Assembly: GCA_016791045.1 (NCBI GenBank) | Contig: JAEUNO010000032.1 | Span: 62,001-126,000 of the forward strand | Length of the DNA: 64,000 bases | From: Methyloversatilis sp. | Lineage (GTDB): Bacteria; Pseudomonadota; Gammaproteobacteria; Burkholderiales; Rhodocyclaceae | Direction: 5' to 3' | Shown: positions 17,609-26,524 of the stretch, piece by piece | Layout: the number at the start of each line of letters is the position of its first letter | Numbering within the stretch: the first letter of the stretch is position 1 | Program-made: the position numbers and the translations under genes | Notes under the pieces: model-generated | Database searches by the model: none | What the model was told of the DNA's origin: nothing | What the model saw: the letters and a program-made list of their open reading frames with translations, nothing else

Positions 17609-17637
17609 AACCGGGGCCGAGTGCCCCGGTTTTTTTT
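17609..17637 (+). terminator. Rho-independent terminator after the formate dehydrogenase genes
   Basis: A perfect nine-base stem, AACCGGGGC pairing with GCCCCGGTT, encloses the five-base loop CGAGT and runs into eight or more T. It lies 20 bp after the alpha-subunit stop and separates this unit from the riboswitch operon. Confidence 0.93.
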
Positions 17638-17659
17638 GACCCTGCATCAAGTATTGTCA

Positions 17660-17689
17660 TTGACGACAGGTCAGGCTGACGGCTACCCT
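17660..17689 (+). promoter_or_regulatory. Weak sigma-70 promoter candidate for the cobalamin-regulated operon
   Basis: TTGACG at 17660-17665 is followed after 18 bases by TACCCT at 17684-17689. The -35 box is good and the -10 box poor. It lies just ahead of the riboswitch, as required, but was picked partly by position. Confidence 0.3.
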
Positions 17690-17892
17690 GCGCGTGCTTC
17701 AGGTGCCCTGACCAGCGTTCGCTGCGAGGGGTGAAACGGGAAGTCCGGTGAGTGCCTGCAATCAGGTCGCGATCCCGGCGCTGCCCCCGCAACGGTAAGC
17801 GAGTCGTAGCGATCCAATCAGCCACTGTGCGCCATGCACGGGAAGGCGGATCGCACATTTCCCTCGCGAGCCCGGAGACCGGCCTGACGCAT
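17690..17892 (+). promoter_or_regulatory. Cobalamin (AdoCbl-class) riboswitch
   Basis: The conserved blocks appear in order: AGGTGCC (17701), GGGAAGTCCGGTGAG (about 17738), the CCGGCGCTGCCCCCGCAACG core with GGTAAGCGAG (about 17775), GCCACTG (about 17820), GGGAAGGCGG (about 17840), and the B12-box end GAGCCCGGAGACCGGCC (about 17868-17884). This is a textbook cobalamin riboswitch aptamer. It should repress the downstream surface-protein/BtuB genes when cobalamin is plentiful. Confidence 0.95.
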
Positions 17893-18006
17893 TTGACCGA
17901 TGGCTGCGGTGGGCGGCGGAGGTGCGTATTTCCGTTGCCCGGTCGTTCTTCCGCGCAGGTCGTGCGTCGCTTCCCGTTCGTTTCAGATCATCGGATTTCC
18001 GCAATT

Positions 18007-18038
18007 CGCCGGCGGGTGCTGCCGGCGCTGCAAGGAGG
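18007..18038 (+). promoter_or_regulatory. Hairpin next to the ribosome-binding site, possible riboswitch expression platform
   Basis: CGCCGGC (18007-18013) and GCCGGCG (18021-18027) form a perfect seven-base stem with loop GGGTGCT. It ends four bases before the strong ribosome site AAGGAGG (18032-18038) of the first PEP-CTERM gene. No U-tract follows, so control would be at translation rather than termination. This role is an inference from position. Confidence 0.45.
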
Positions 18039-18043
18039 TCTGC

Positions 18044-18841
18044 ATGCGTACCATTCTTCTCACATCCCTCATCGGGCTGGCATTCGCCGGCTCCGCCCAG
18101 GCCGGCCCGTTCGCGCCGGCCGCCGGTCAGCCCGGATCAACGGCCATCAGCAAGGACAGTCCGGCTTTCGTCCAGTGGGCGACCGGCTACCGTGACTACC
18201 TGCCGGGCGCAAACGTCGATGCCACGTGGAAAACGCCGGAAAAGGGTCTGGGTGTTGCCCAGGGCGGCGCGACCGACATCGTCGTGCTCGGCGACGGCGG
18301 CAGCATCACGCTCAGCTTCGGCGGCTACATCACGAACGGTGCAGGGGCCGATTTCGCGGTGTTCGAAAACGGCTTCATGGACACCTTCCTCGAACTGGCG
18401 TTCGTCGAGGTGTCGTCCAACGGTACCGATTTCTTCCGTTTTCCGAACTTCTCGTTCACGGCCAGCCCGGTCGGCGGCTTCGGCCTGATCGACCCGACCA
18501 ATATCGACGGTCTGGCCGGCAAGTACCGCGCCGGCTTCGGTACGCCGTTCGATCTCGATGCGCTGAGCGGTGTCGCCGGGCTGGATGTCAACAAGGTGCA
18601 ATACGTGCGCCTGATCGACGTTGTCGGCAATGGTTCGACCTTCGACAGCTTTCCGGCCGAATTCGGCGGCCCGCACCCCATCTACGACCCGTATCCGACC
18701 ACCGGCAGCAGCGGCTTCGACCTCGACGCGGTCGGCGTCATCCATTACGCCGCACTGCCGGCCGTGCCCGAGCCTTCGCAATGGGCGATGTACTGCGCCG
18801 CACTCGGCCTGCTCGGTCTGGTCGCCCGCCGTCGCGGCTGA
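18044..18841 (+). CDS. PEP-CTERM surface protein of the cobalamin-regulated operon
   Basis: 265 residues. A signal peptide ([20 protein letters not shown]) leads a beta-rich mature region with the segments [33 protein letters not shown] and [19 protein letters not shown]. The C-terminus is a PEP-CTERM signal: [25 protein letters not shown]. The ATG at 18044 follows AAGGAGG. The gene is the first behind the cobalamin riboswitch and is followed by a DUF4465 gene and btuB. A cell-surface role in capturing or handing over cobalamin is inferred from this context; the domain has no known function that I can name. Confidence 0.88.
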   Translation: MRTILLTSLIGLAFAGSAQAGPFAPAAGQPGSTAISKDSPAFVQWATGYRDYLPGANVDATWKTPEKGLGVAQGGATDIVVLGDGGSITLSFGGYITNGAGADFAVFENGFMDTFLELAFVEVSSNGTDFFRFPNFSFTASPVGGFGLIDPTNIDGLAGKYRAGFGTPFDLDALSGVAGLDVNKVQYVRLIDVVGNGSTFDSFPAEFGGPHPIYDPYPTTGSSGFDLDAVGVIHYAALPAVPEPSQWAMYCAALGLLGLVARRRG

Positions 18842-18874
18842 TGCCGCCCCCGCTCACCACGAAAGATCACTGAC

Positions 18875-19675
18875 ATGAACAAGACACTTCTCGCCCTCGC
18901 GCTGGGCGCACTGGCAGTCAGCCACAGCGCGCACGCAGCGACCCCTTCGGTTGCCACGTTCGAAGACGCGCCGCTGGCGTCCGAAAGCCACTTCTTCCCG
19001 CAAGTGACGACCACCTTCACCAGCGGAGCCGCCACCTTCAATCACACCTATTCGGACATCGGCGGCGGCTGCTGCCACACTGACTGGGTGTATTCGAACC
19101 GCACCGACACGACGACCGGCAACTTCACCAATCAGCACAGCGCAATCACCGGTGGCGGCGTCGACGGATCGGCCCATTACGCGATCGCCAATTTCGGCGC
19201 ACCGACGATCAGCTTTGCGTCGGCCGTCAGTGTCCAGGGGGCGTACTTCACCAACACGACGTTCGCCGGTCGCACGATGCTTGATGGTGACACCCTGTTC
19301 GGCTTTTCGAAGAAGTTCGGCGGCGCCAGCGGCAATGATCCTGACTATCTGAAGCTGACCATCATCGGCAAGGACAGTGGCGGTTCGACCACCGGCAGCG
19401 TTGACTTCATGCTGGCCGACTACCGGTTTGCCGACAACACCCAGGACTACGTGGTGACCGACTGGCGCTGGGTCGATCTCGCGGCGCTCGGCACGGTCAG
19501 CAGTCTGCAGTTCGCGCTGGCGTCGAGCGACAGCGGGGAATTCGGCATCAACACGCCGGCCTATTTCGCACTCGACAATCTGACCGTCACCGCAGTCCCG
19601 GAGCCGGAGCAGGTCGCGCTGCTGCTGGCCGGTCTGGCGCTGGTCGGCGCGGTCGCGCGTCGCCGTCGCGGCTGA
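18875..19675 (+). CDS. DUF4465-type PEP-CTERM protein, candidate surface cobalamin-binding protein
   Basis: 266 residues: signal peptide (MNKTLLALALGALAVSHSAHA), a DUF4465-like beta-sandwich, and a C-terminal PEP-CTERM signal (VPEPEQVALLLAGLALVGAVARRRRG). Family features are the starting FEDAPLASES, NHTYSDIGGGCCHTDWVYSN, KKFGGASGNDPDYLKLTI, FMLADYRFADNTQDYVV and NTPAYFALDNLTV. As I recall, Bacteroidetes B12 loci encode DUF4465-related surface lipoproteins (BtuH) that bind cobalamin. Here the lipid anchor is replaced by exosortase sorting. It lies 33 bp after the first PEP-CTERM gene and before btuB. Confidence 0.85.
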   Translation: MNKTLLALALGALAVSHSAHAATPSVATFEDAPLASESHFFPQVTTTFTSGAATFNHTYSDIGGGCCHTDWVYSNRTDTTTGNFTNQHSAITGGGVDGSAHYAIANFGAPTISFASAVSVQGAYFTNTTFAGRTMLDGDTLFGFSKKFGGASGNDPDYLKLTIIGKDSGGSTTGSVDFMLADYRFADNTQDYVVTDWRWVDLAALGTVSSLQFALASSDSGEFGINTPAYFALDNLTVTAVPEPEQVALLLAGLALVGAVARRRRG

Positions 19676-19688
19676 TCACGTCCCGGAG

Positions 19689-19721
19689 ATCACCCGCACG
19701 CCCTGGTAGCGTGCGGGTGAT
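19689..19721 (+). promoter_or_regulatory. Perfect 13-bp hairpin just before btuB
   Basis: ATCACCCGCACGC (19689-19701) pairs perfectly with GCGTGCGGGTGAT (19709-19721) around the loop CCTGGTA. No T-run follows, so it is not a normal terminator. The only ribosome-site-like sequence before the btuB ATG, GGTGA at 19716-19720, lies inside the 3' arm, so folding would hide it. Confidence 0.7.
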
Positions 19722-19729
19722 GCCCTACG

Positions 19730-21808
19730 ATGCATCGCTGCTGTCTGTCCCTGTTGTTGTCCATGTGTCCCAGCCTCGCGTTCGCACAGGATGCACCACC
19801 GCGCGTGCACGAGCTCGACGAAGTCGTGATCAGTGCGCCGTCGGCTGCCGACACGCTGCGTGTCGTGCCGCACAGCGTGTCCGTCATCACCACCGAAGAC
19901 ATCGAACATTCGCCGTCGCGCACCGTGGCCGAAGTGCTGGGTCGCGAGGCCAATCTCAATATCCAGAGCTATTTCGGCCGCGACAAGGGCGCTACCGTCG
20001 ACATGCGCGGCTTCGGCGCCACAGCCGTCAGCAATGTGCTGGTGCTGGTCGATGGCGTCAGGCTGAACGCATCGGATCTGTCCGGCGCCGACTTGTCGTC
20101 GGTCGCGCTGTCCCAGGTCGAACGCATCGAAGTGCTGCGCGGCGGCGGCGCGGTGCGCTACGGTGACGGCGCGGTCGGCGGCATCATCCATGTGCTGACA
20201 AGGCGTCCGCGCAGCGGGCCGCTGAAGGGCGAATTCGAGGCGCGCACCGCTTCGTACGACACGCATGAACTGCGTTTCAGCGCGTCCGGCGGCGCAGGGC
20301 CACTGTCCGGCCGCATCGATGTCGGGCGGCTCGACGGCAACGGCTACCGGGACAACGACGAACAGCGCCGGCGCGATACCGCAGCCGAACTGCGCATCAC
20401 GCCGGACGGGGCGCTGTCCTTCATGGACGTGCTGCTGCGCGTGTCGCGTCACACCGATGAATACAAGCTGCCCGGTCCGGTGTCGCGCGAACGCTTCCTG
20501 TCCGGCAGTGCGGCGCTGCGTCGCTCGAGCACCGCGTCGCCGCTGGATGGCGGCAGTACCGACGACCGCAAGTTCGGCACGCTGTGGCGCTTCGATCTGG
20601 GCGATTTCGGACTGGTCGAATTCCAGACCGACCACCGTACGCGCGACAATCCCTACCTGATCGGCGTCAATCCGGCACAGCCGCTGAGCGATCAGCAATA
20701 CATGATCGAATCGACGCGGCGCGACGTGCAGTTGCGCTACGACCTCGACTACAGCGCCTTCGGCCGCATCCATTCCTTCGGTGCCGGCTTTGTCACGCAA
20801 TCGTCCGACTATCTGCGGCGCGACGTCGGCCGCACCGTGATCGACCAGTCAAGGCTGCGCACCGGCGACCTGAACGGCCAGGCCTGGTATGCCGAGACCG
20901 TGTTCCGCGCGACCGATGCGCTGCGCCTGAACGCCGGCTGGCGCAGCGATGACACGAAAAGCCGTACCGAAGTGTCCACCTACCGGCGCACCTGCCAGTT
21001 CCAGAACGTGTTCATTCCCGGCCTGGGCTTCATTCCGGTGGAAATTCCGGGCAGTTGCGTCACCGGCTTCGAAAATGACAGCCGTTACGCGTCGAGCACG
21101 AAGAGCCATGCTGCGGAGCTGGGGCTGAGCTGGCAGCCGGTGAAGGCGCTGGTCGCGTTCGCCAGCGTGTCGCGCAACTTCCGCACCCCGAACATCGACG
21201 AACTGGCGCTGGCGTCGTCCGACCTGCGCGCGCAGCGCGGTCGCACGATCGAAGCCGGTGTGCGCCTGCAGCCCGACGACAGTCTTTCGTTCGGGCTGAC
21301 GCTGTTCCGACTGCGCAACCAGGATGAAATCTACTTCGACAGCACCGGCGTGCCGAGCGTGAACCGCAACTACGATCTGCCGACCCAGCGCACCGGCGTG
21401 GAGCTGGAAACGCGCTGGCAGCCGTCGGCCGCCTGGCTGTTCGCTGCCAACGCCGGGTATGTGCAGCCACGCTTCAAGGGTACCGATGCCGACATTCCGC
21501 TGGTGCCGCGCTGGACTGCGAATGCGCGTGCGGAGTGGCTGCAGACGCCGTCGCTGCGCTGGATCGTCGCGGCGCGCCACGCCGGTCGGCGCTTCGACGG
21601 CAACGACCTCGACAACCGCAGCTTCGCCGAACTGCCGTCCTACACGGTGTTCGATCTTGCGCTGCGCCTCGATCTGGGCGGCGGCGCGCAACTGGCGGCC
21701 GGCATCAACAATGTGTTCGACAAGGTGTATTCGACCATCGCCTTTTCGGAAACCTACTACCCGATGCCCGAACGCAATGGCTACGCCAGCCTGCGCTGGC
21801 GCTTCTAG
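19730..21808 (+). CDS. btuB: TonB-dependent outer-membrane receptor, BtuB type (cobalamin uptake)
   Basis: 692 residues. A signal peptide ends near AFAQ. A TonB box-like ELDEVVISAP at about residues 28-37 leads into a plug domain (PHSVSVITTEDIEHSPSRTV, DMRGFG, VLVLVDGVRLN, VERIEVLRGGGAVRYGDGAVGGIIHV) and a 22-strand barrel ending in the outer-membrane signature YASLRWRF. Length and plug match BtuB-like receptors, and the upstream cobalamin riboswitch supports cobalamin or a corrinoid as ligand. Inner-membrane transport genes (btuCDF) are not in the window. The stop is 1 bp from the stop of the converging gene. Confidence 0.88.
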   Translation: MHRCCLSLLLSMCPSLAFAQDAPPRVHELDEVVISAPSAADTLRVVPHSVSVITTEDIEHSPSRTVAEVLGREANLNIQSYFGRDKGATVDMRGFGATAVSNVLVLVDGVRLNASDLSGADLSSVALSQVERIEVLRGGGAVRYGDGAVGGIIHVLTRRPRSGPLKGEFEARTASYDTHELRFSASGGAGPLSGRIDVGRLDGNGYRDNDEQRRRDTAAELRITPDGALSFMDVLLRVSRHTDEYKLPGPVSRERFLSGSAALRRSSTASPLDGGSTDDRKFGTLWRFDLGDFGLVEFQTDHRTRDNPYLIGVNPAQPLSDQQYMIESTRRDVQLRYDLDYSAFGRIHSFGAGFVTQSSDYLRRDVGRTVIDQSRLRTGDLNGQAWYAETVFRATDALRLNAGWRSDDTKSRTEVSTYRRTCQFQNVFIPGLGFIPVEIPGSCVTGFENDSRYASSTKSHAAELGLSWQPVKALVAFASVSRNFRTPNIDELALASSDLRAQRGRTIEAGVRLQPDDSLSFGLTLFRLRNQDEIYFDSTGVPSVNRNYDLPTQRTGVELETRWQPSAAWLFAANAGYVQPRFKGTDADIPLVPRWTANARAEWLQTPSLRWIVAARHAGRRFDGNDLDNRSFAELPSYTVFDLALRLDLGGGAQLAAGINNVFDKVYSTIAFSETYYPMPERNGYASLRWRF

Positions 21809-21809
21809 C

Positions 21810-22790
21810 TCAGTTCCGGTGCAGCACCCGCGTGCTGCGCTGCGCGAAATAGAACCACTCGTTGCCCGGTGTCGAGGTCGGGTTCGGAAACACGATGTAG
21901 CCATCCTGCGGTGCGATGACCGGCGTGCCGTCATGGCGGGTGCCGATCGCGTCGCCGGCGCTCACCGGGTCGAAGCTGCACCAGGTGCGTGCGAACTGAT
22001 CGTCGGGGTGCAGCCGGTCGATCACTTCCGTCAGGCGCAGCAGTTCGAAGCTGTCGCGCGCCGCCGGCGCGGGCGCTTCGACCAGCTTCAGGTGGGCCAG
22101 CGTGTTGCGGATGGCGCGCCAGGCGAACTCAGGCGCGGCCGGATCGTCGTGCTGGCCGCATTCCAGCGTCACTGCATAGCCACCCATGCGGCGCATGTAT
22201 TCGGTGGTGCCGATACCGTAGTCCGGATCGGTCGATAACAGGTGGGCGCGTTCGGTGGGCGCGGTGCGCGCCAGTCGCTTGCGTACGCCGGTCGCGTAGG
22301 TATCGAGCCAGCCCTCGACCAGGCGGCGCGCACCGAGGCGCAGCGCCAGCGCCTCTTCGGCGGCCGCGTGCGAAAAGGCTTCCAGCGTGCCGTCATTGTC
22401 CTGCGGCCCCAGCATGGCGAACGGTTCGCCGCCGGTGTGGAAGGAATGCAGGTCGAGCAGCACGTCGTGCGCGGCGAGCAGCGGGCACAGTACGTTGGCG
22501 ATGCGGTCCTCGTAGTCCTGCGGTTCGGCGACCGGGCGCAGATTGCGGTTCAGGTTGCGGTCGCCGGCGCGCCGTTTCAGCGTCCAGGCGAGCGGATTCG
22601 TGATCGGCACGAAGGTGACGCTGCCGCGCACGATGACGAGGTCGCCGCGCGCCAGTTCTTCGAGCACGCGCTCGATCCCGCGCGTGCCACCGATTTCGTT
22701 GCCGTGGACGGCGCCGAGCACGATCAGGCGCGGTCCGGGTTCGAGGCCGTGGAAGGTGTGTGAGGTGAGGCTGTGCGTGGATGGATTCAT
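21810..22790 (-). CDS. Succinylglutamate desuccinylase/aspartoacylase family zinc hydrolase
   Basis: 326 residues with an M14-like zinc carboxypeptidase core: the zinc ligands GAVHGNE (residues 26-32) and LLDLHSFH, the arginine-asparagine segment RNLNRNLRP, and TLECGQH with the likely catalytic glutamate. The C-terminal third is the beta domain seen in the family (GTPVIAPQDGYIVFPN). The substrate is not evident, since it lacks context such as an arginine-degradation operon. It lies 16 bp downstream of selO and is probably co-transcribed. Confidence 0.85.
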   Translation of the reverse strand: MNPSTHSLTSHTFHGLEPGPRLIVLGAVHGNEIGGTRGIERVLEELARGDLVIVRGSVTFVPITNPLAWTLKRRAGDRNLNRNLRPVAEPQDYEDRIANVLCPLLAAHDVLLDLHSFHTGGEPFAMLGPQDNDGTLEAFSHAAAEEALALRLGARRLVEGWLDTYATGVRKRLARTAPTERAHLLSTDPDYGIGTTEYMRRMGGYAVTLECGQHDDPAAPEFAWRAIRNTLAHLKLVEAPAPAARDSFELLRLTEVIDRLHPDDQFARTWCSFDPVSAGDAIGTRHDGTPVIAPQDGYIVFPNPTSTPGNEWFYFAQRSTRVLHRN

Positions 22791-22806
22791 CGGGGTGGAA
22801 GGCGGT

Positions 22807-24393
22807 TCATGAACTGCAGGACAGGGCGGAACAGCCGGGCTTGTTGCGCGCCCATTCGGGGCGGCGGCCGGCCAGATCGTTGAATTCGGGTTGTTCGTCG
22901 TACGGCCGCTGCATCATCTTCAGCAGCCGCTCGATCATCGCGGTGTCGCCGGCGCCCGCATCGTCGATGGCGCGCTGCGCCAGCCAGTTGCGCACGATGT
23001 ATTTCGGGTTGGTCGCATTCATGCGCGCGATGCGCGCCGCGTCCGCTTCGCCGCCGGCCGTGACGCGCTGCGCCCAGCCCTGCAGCCACGCAAGCATCGC
23101 GCGACCATGTTCGGCGGAAGGGCCGTCACCGCTGTAGAAGGCTTCGTGCAGCGGCGCCAGTGCCGTCGCATCGCCTGCGAAGGCTGTCGCCACAGGGATC
23201 TCTGCCAGCGCGCGGAAAAAGATCGTGAAGTCGCATTCCTCCGCCTGCAGCAGCTGGAACAGTTCGCTGCGCATGGCGTGTTCCGCCTCGTCCGCGGCCG
23301 CCGGCAAGCCCAGCTTGTCGGCCAGCATGCGTGTCCAGCGGTCGGAGAAGGTCTGTTCGTAGCCTTCGAGTGCGGCATCGATTGCCGCCTGATCGTCGAT
23401 CAGCGGCGACAGCGCGGCAGCCAGCCGCGTCAGGTTCCAGTAGCCGATCTGCGGCTGGCGCCCGTAGCAGTAGCGTCGGCCCTGGGCGTCGGTCGTGTTC
23501 GGCGTCCACATCATGTCGACGCCTTCGAGCCAGCCGTAAGGGCCGTAGTCGATCGTCAGGCCGAGGATGGACATGTTGTCGGTGTTCATCACGCCATGCA
23601 CGAAGCCGACGCGCATCCAGTCGACCATCAGCACCGCCGTGCGGCGGCAGATTTCGGCGAACCAGTCGGCCGGCGACGTGATGCCGGGGAAGTGGTGCGT
23701 CATCACCCAGTCGGCAAGCCGGCGCTGCAGGTCGAGCTCCTCATGCGACGCGAGGATTTCGAAGTGGCCGAAGCGCACGAAGCTGGGGGCCACGCGACAC
23801 ACGATGGCGCCCGGCTCGTATTCGGGATGCCCGTCGTAGAACATGTCGCGCACCACCCGGTCGCCGGTCGCGACGAGACTGAGCGCGCGCGTGGTCGGAA
23901 TGCCGAGGTGGAACATGGCTTCGCTGCACAGGAATTCCCGCACCGACGAGCGCAGCACGGCACGGCCATCGGCACGCCGCGAGTAGGGTGTCGGGCCGGC
24001 GCCCTTGAGCTGCAGTTCCTGCCGCTGACCCGAGGTGTCGATCATTTCGCCCAGCGTGATGGCGCGGCCGTCGCCGAGCTGGCCGGCCCAGTTGCCGAAC
24101 TGGTGTCCGCCGTAGCGCGCAGCGTAGGGCTGCATGCCGGGCAGGATGCGATTGCCGGCCAGCGCCTCGACCGCCACATCGACGCGTGCCGGGCGGCGCA
24201 ATCCGAGCTGGGCGCCCAGCACGTCCGACCAGGCCAGCAGCTCGGGTGCCGCGACCGGTGTCGGCGACGTCAGCGTGTAGGACGCATCGATGACCGGGCG
24301 CGAACGCATGTCGGCCGAAGGATCGGCGGGCAGGCTGCGCACGAACAGGTTGTCGAACTCGATTTCATCGAGCCGTCGGGCGGCAATGGACAT
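22807..24393 (-). CDS. selO: Protein adenylyltransferase SelO (YdiU/UPF0061)
   Basis: 528 residues of the pseudokinase-fold AMP transferase SelO, which attaches AMP to Ser/Thr/Tyr of target proteins and is linked to redox stress. Motifs seen include YAARYGGHQFGNWAGQLGDG, the phosphate-contact segment ELQLKGAGPTPYSRRADGR, and the metal-binding NTDNMSILGLTIDYGPYG. The C-terminus ends GCSALSCSS, with two cysteines where eukaryotic forms have Cys/Sec and E. coli has a CxxC. The ATG at 24393 gives the normal N-terminus. Confidence 0.94.
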   Translation of the reverse strand: MSIAARRLDEIEFDNLFVRSLPADPSADMRSRPVIDASYTLTSPTPVAAPELLAWSDVLGAQLGLRRPARVDVAVEALAGNRILPGMQPYAARYGGHQFGNWAGQLGDGRAITLGEMIDTSGQRQELQLKGAGPTPYSRRADGRAVLRSSVREFLCSEAMFHLGIPTTRALSLVATGDRVVRDMFYDGHPEYEPGAIVCRVAPSFVRFGHFEILASHEELDLQRRLADWVMTHHFPGITSPADWFAEICRRTAVLMVDWMRVGFVHGVMNTDNMSILGLTIDYGPYGWLEGVDMMWTPNTTDAQGRRYCYGRQPQIGYWNLTRLAAALSPLIDDQAAIDAALEGYEQTFSDRWTRMLADKLGLPAAADEAEHAMRSELFQLLQAEECDFTIFFRALAEIPVATAFAGDATALAPLHEAFYSGDGPSAEHGRAMLAWLQGWAQRVTAGGEADAARIARMNATNPKYIVRNWLAQRAIDDAGAGDTAMIERLLKMMQRPYDEQPEFNDLAGRRPEWARNKPGCSALSCSS

Positions 24394-24462
24394 GGGTGAT
24401 GGACTCAGGCGAGGCAGGGCGTACGCAAGACCCTATTGTGAGCGATGTGTGCGGCTGCAGGT

Positions 24463-25428
24463 TCAATCGCGCCCGAGCAGCGCCACATATTCGAGCAGTG
24501 CTTCGGCGGCGATGTCGCGCGTGATGAACACGACGGTCGAGCCGCGGCCCGCGTCGGGCCAGCCAGCCAGTGGTGTCGGCGGATGCAGGGTGTGCTGCAC
24601 GCCGTGCACCGCCACCGGCCGGGTGTGCCCCTCGACATCGAACAGCGCCTTCATGCGCAGCAGGCCCGGGCCGGCGATGTCCGGCCAGCCGGCGAGCCAG
24701 GCGTCCAGTCGCCCGGCGGCAATCGGCCGGTCGAAGGCAAAGCTGTCCGCGCGAGTGGCGTGGGGTACGTCCGTCATCACCGGCCGGAAGCGTGTCGGCC
24801 GGGGCGGAGGCGCGTCGAGCAGCGTCATCAGTTCTGCGCCATCGCGCGTCGCCTGAAGATCGGTTTGCGGCGCGAAGGGATTGATGCGCTCGAGTTGCAT
24901 ACCCAGCGCGCCGAGCGCATCGGCTTCGGTCAGATCCGACTTGCTGATCAGCAGACGGTCGGCGGCGGCGATCTGGCGTACGGCTTCATCCTGTGTCGCC
25001 AGCGTGCCCGCGGCGTGCAGCGCGTCCACCACGGTCAGCGTGCAGCGCAGGCGGTAGCGCGCGGCGATGCGGGCGTCCTGCGTCAGCGTGCGCAGGATGG
25101 GCGCCGGGTCGGCGAGACCGGTCGTTTCGATGACGATGCGTTCGAACTGCCTGCGTCCGGCGCGCGCGAAGCGCCAGTGCGCGTCGCGCAGCGTCTGCGC
25201 CAGGTCGCCGCGCAGGCTGCAGCAGACGCAGCCGCCGGGCAGCTCGACCACGGGCTGTTCCGCCGAATGGGTCACCAGCAGATGGTCGAGCGAGGCATCG
25301 CCATACTCGTTGATGACGACCAGCGTATCTGACATGCCGGGTGAGGCGAGCAGGCGGTTCAGCAGCGTGGTCTTTCCGCTGCCCAGAAAACCGGTCAGCA
25401 GGATGATCGGAAGCGGGCTGTCGTTCAT
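24463..25428 (-). CDS. COG0523 (CobW/YjiA/ZNG) metal-chaperone GTPase
   Basis: 321 residues. The P-loop GFLGSGKT is at residues 13-20, the metal-binding GGCVCC at 65-70, the ETTGLADP switch follows, and the base-recognition motif reads SKSD. The C-terminal CobW_C domain begins near [15 protein letters not shown]. Such GTPases deliver zinc or other metals to target proteins; the target here is unknown. The ATG overlaps the stop of the upstream LysR gene by 4 bp, so the pair is translationally coupled. Confidence 0.9.
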   Translation of the reverse strand: MNDSPLPIILLTGFLGSGKTTLLNRLLASPGMSDTLVVINEYGDASLDHLLVTHSAEQPVVELPGGCVCCSLRGDLAQTLRDAHWRFARAGRRQFERIVIETTGLADPAPILRTLTQDARIAARYRLRCTLTVVDALHAAGTLATQDEAVRQIAAADRLLISKSDLTEADALGALGMQLERINPFAPQTDLQATRDGAELMTLLDAPPPRPTRFRPVMTDVPHATRADSFAFDRPIAAGRLDAWLAGWPDIAGPGLLRMKALFDVEGHTRPVAVHGVQHTLHPPTPLAGWPDAGRGSTVVFITRDIAAEALLEYVALLGRD

Positions 25429-26369
25429 GCGGGCACACCTTCGAGCAGTGCGGTGCGGGTACGCGCGCTCGCCAGTTGCTGCAGCCACCAGTCGAGCGCG
25501 CGACCGCGTGGGCCGCTGCGCCAGGCGATCGAAAAGCGGGCGACCTTCGTTTCGCCGGTGTCCTTCGCCACCAGTCGCCCAGCCGCGATGTGCGCGCGCA
25601 CCCGGCTTTCCGGCAGGAAACCGCAGCCCAGACCGCGCAACTGTGCGTCGATCTTCATGTCGAGCGTCGGCACCGTGAGTACATCCTGTCCAGGCTGCAG
25701 GTTGCGCGACACTGGCGACAGCTTCAGCGCGCTGTCGGCGATTGCGACGGCGCGATGCATGCGGATGACGGCCGGTGTCAGCACCGCATCGATGCGCGCC
25801 AGCGGATGCTTCGGGGCGACGACGAACACGAAGGGAACGTCGCCCAGCGGTTCGATCTGCACGCCGCTGACCCGGCTGTCGTCGGCATCGACGCCGATCG
25901 CCAGGTCGGCCGTGCCGGTCAGCAGGGCCTCCCAGGTGCCGGACAGCACCTCCTGGCGCAAGCGGATGCGCGTGGGTGGCGGCAGGCGGGCGGTGTCGCG
26001 CTGGCTGTAGAAGGCGTCCACCAGGTCGAGCAGGGTGTGCGGACACAGCAGCGCATTGGCGGCGATCGCGAGCTGACCTTCCCAGCCACTGGCGACCCGC
26101 TTCACCCGGCTCGCGACGGCATCCATCTCGATCAACAGGCGACGCCCTTCCGACAGCAGTTCGCGACCGGCAGGCGTCAGCACGGCGCTGCGGCTGGCGC
26201 GATCGAACAGCAGCACGTCGAGCGCGTCTTCCAGCTGACGCACGCTGTAGCTGAGCGCCGACGGCACCTTGCCGAGCACGCGCGCCGCGGCGGCAAAGCT
26301 GCCGGCTTCATCGATGGTGGCGATCAGGCGGATCGCTTCCGGGGTCAGCGGGTGGTCGTGGTCGCTCAT
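25425..26369 (-). CDS. LysR-family transcriptional regulator
   Basis: 314 residues. The N-terminal winged helix-turn-helix (about residues 10-65: [40 protein letters not shown]) is clear, and the LysR substrate-binding domain follows. It lies upstream of and overlapping the COG0523 GTPase, and divergent from pirin and a WrbA-like flavoprotein, the typical arrangement for a LysR protein controlling the divergent genes. Confidence 0.9.
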   Translation of the reverse strand: MSDHDHPLTPEAIRLIATIDEAGSFAAAARVLGKVPSALSYSVRQLEDALDVLLFDRASRSAVLTPAGRELLSEGRRLLIEMDAVASRVKRVASGWEGQLAIAANALLCPHTLLDLVDAFYSQRDTARLPPPTRIRLRQEVLSGTWEALLTGTADLAIGVDADDSRVSGVQIEPLGDVPFVFVVAPKHPLARIDAVLTPAVIRMHRAVAIADSALKLSPVSRNLQPGQDVLTVPTLDMKIDAQLRGLGCGFLPESRVRAHIAAGRLVAKDTGETKVARFSIAWRSGPRGRALDWWLQQLASARTRTALLEGVPA

Positions 26370-26426
26370 GGGGCGCTCGATGTGCGAGGAGGGGAAGCAG
26401 GGTGTCGAAGTGAGGTGTGCTCAAGG

Positions 26427-26451
26427 TCAAAAAATTTGAATGATGATATCA
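26427..26451. promoter_or_regulatory. AT-rich inverted repeats, candidate LysR operator
   Basis: TCAAA-AAA-TTTGA (26427-26439) and the palindrome TGATATCA (26444-26451) lie in an unusually AT-rich patch of the region between the divergent lysR and pirin starts. LysR proteins bind such inverted repeats, but no T-N11-A site could be singled out. Confidence 0.4.
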
Positions 26452-26524
26452 GCGCCATGCGGACAACCCATGGTTCGGGACAAGCACAATTCTTCCATCG
26501 ATCAACGAATCAAGGAGATGGGCC

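Noticed and set aside
14760..17858. A 1032-residue open frame on the minus strand opposite the formate dehydrogenase gene
   Set aside because: It mirrors the codon positions of a strong gene in GC-rich DNA, is rich in His, Arg and Gly, and shows no family motif.
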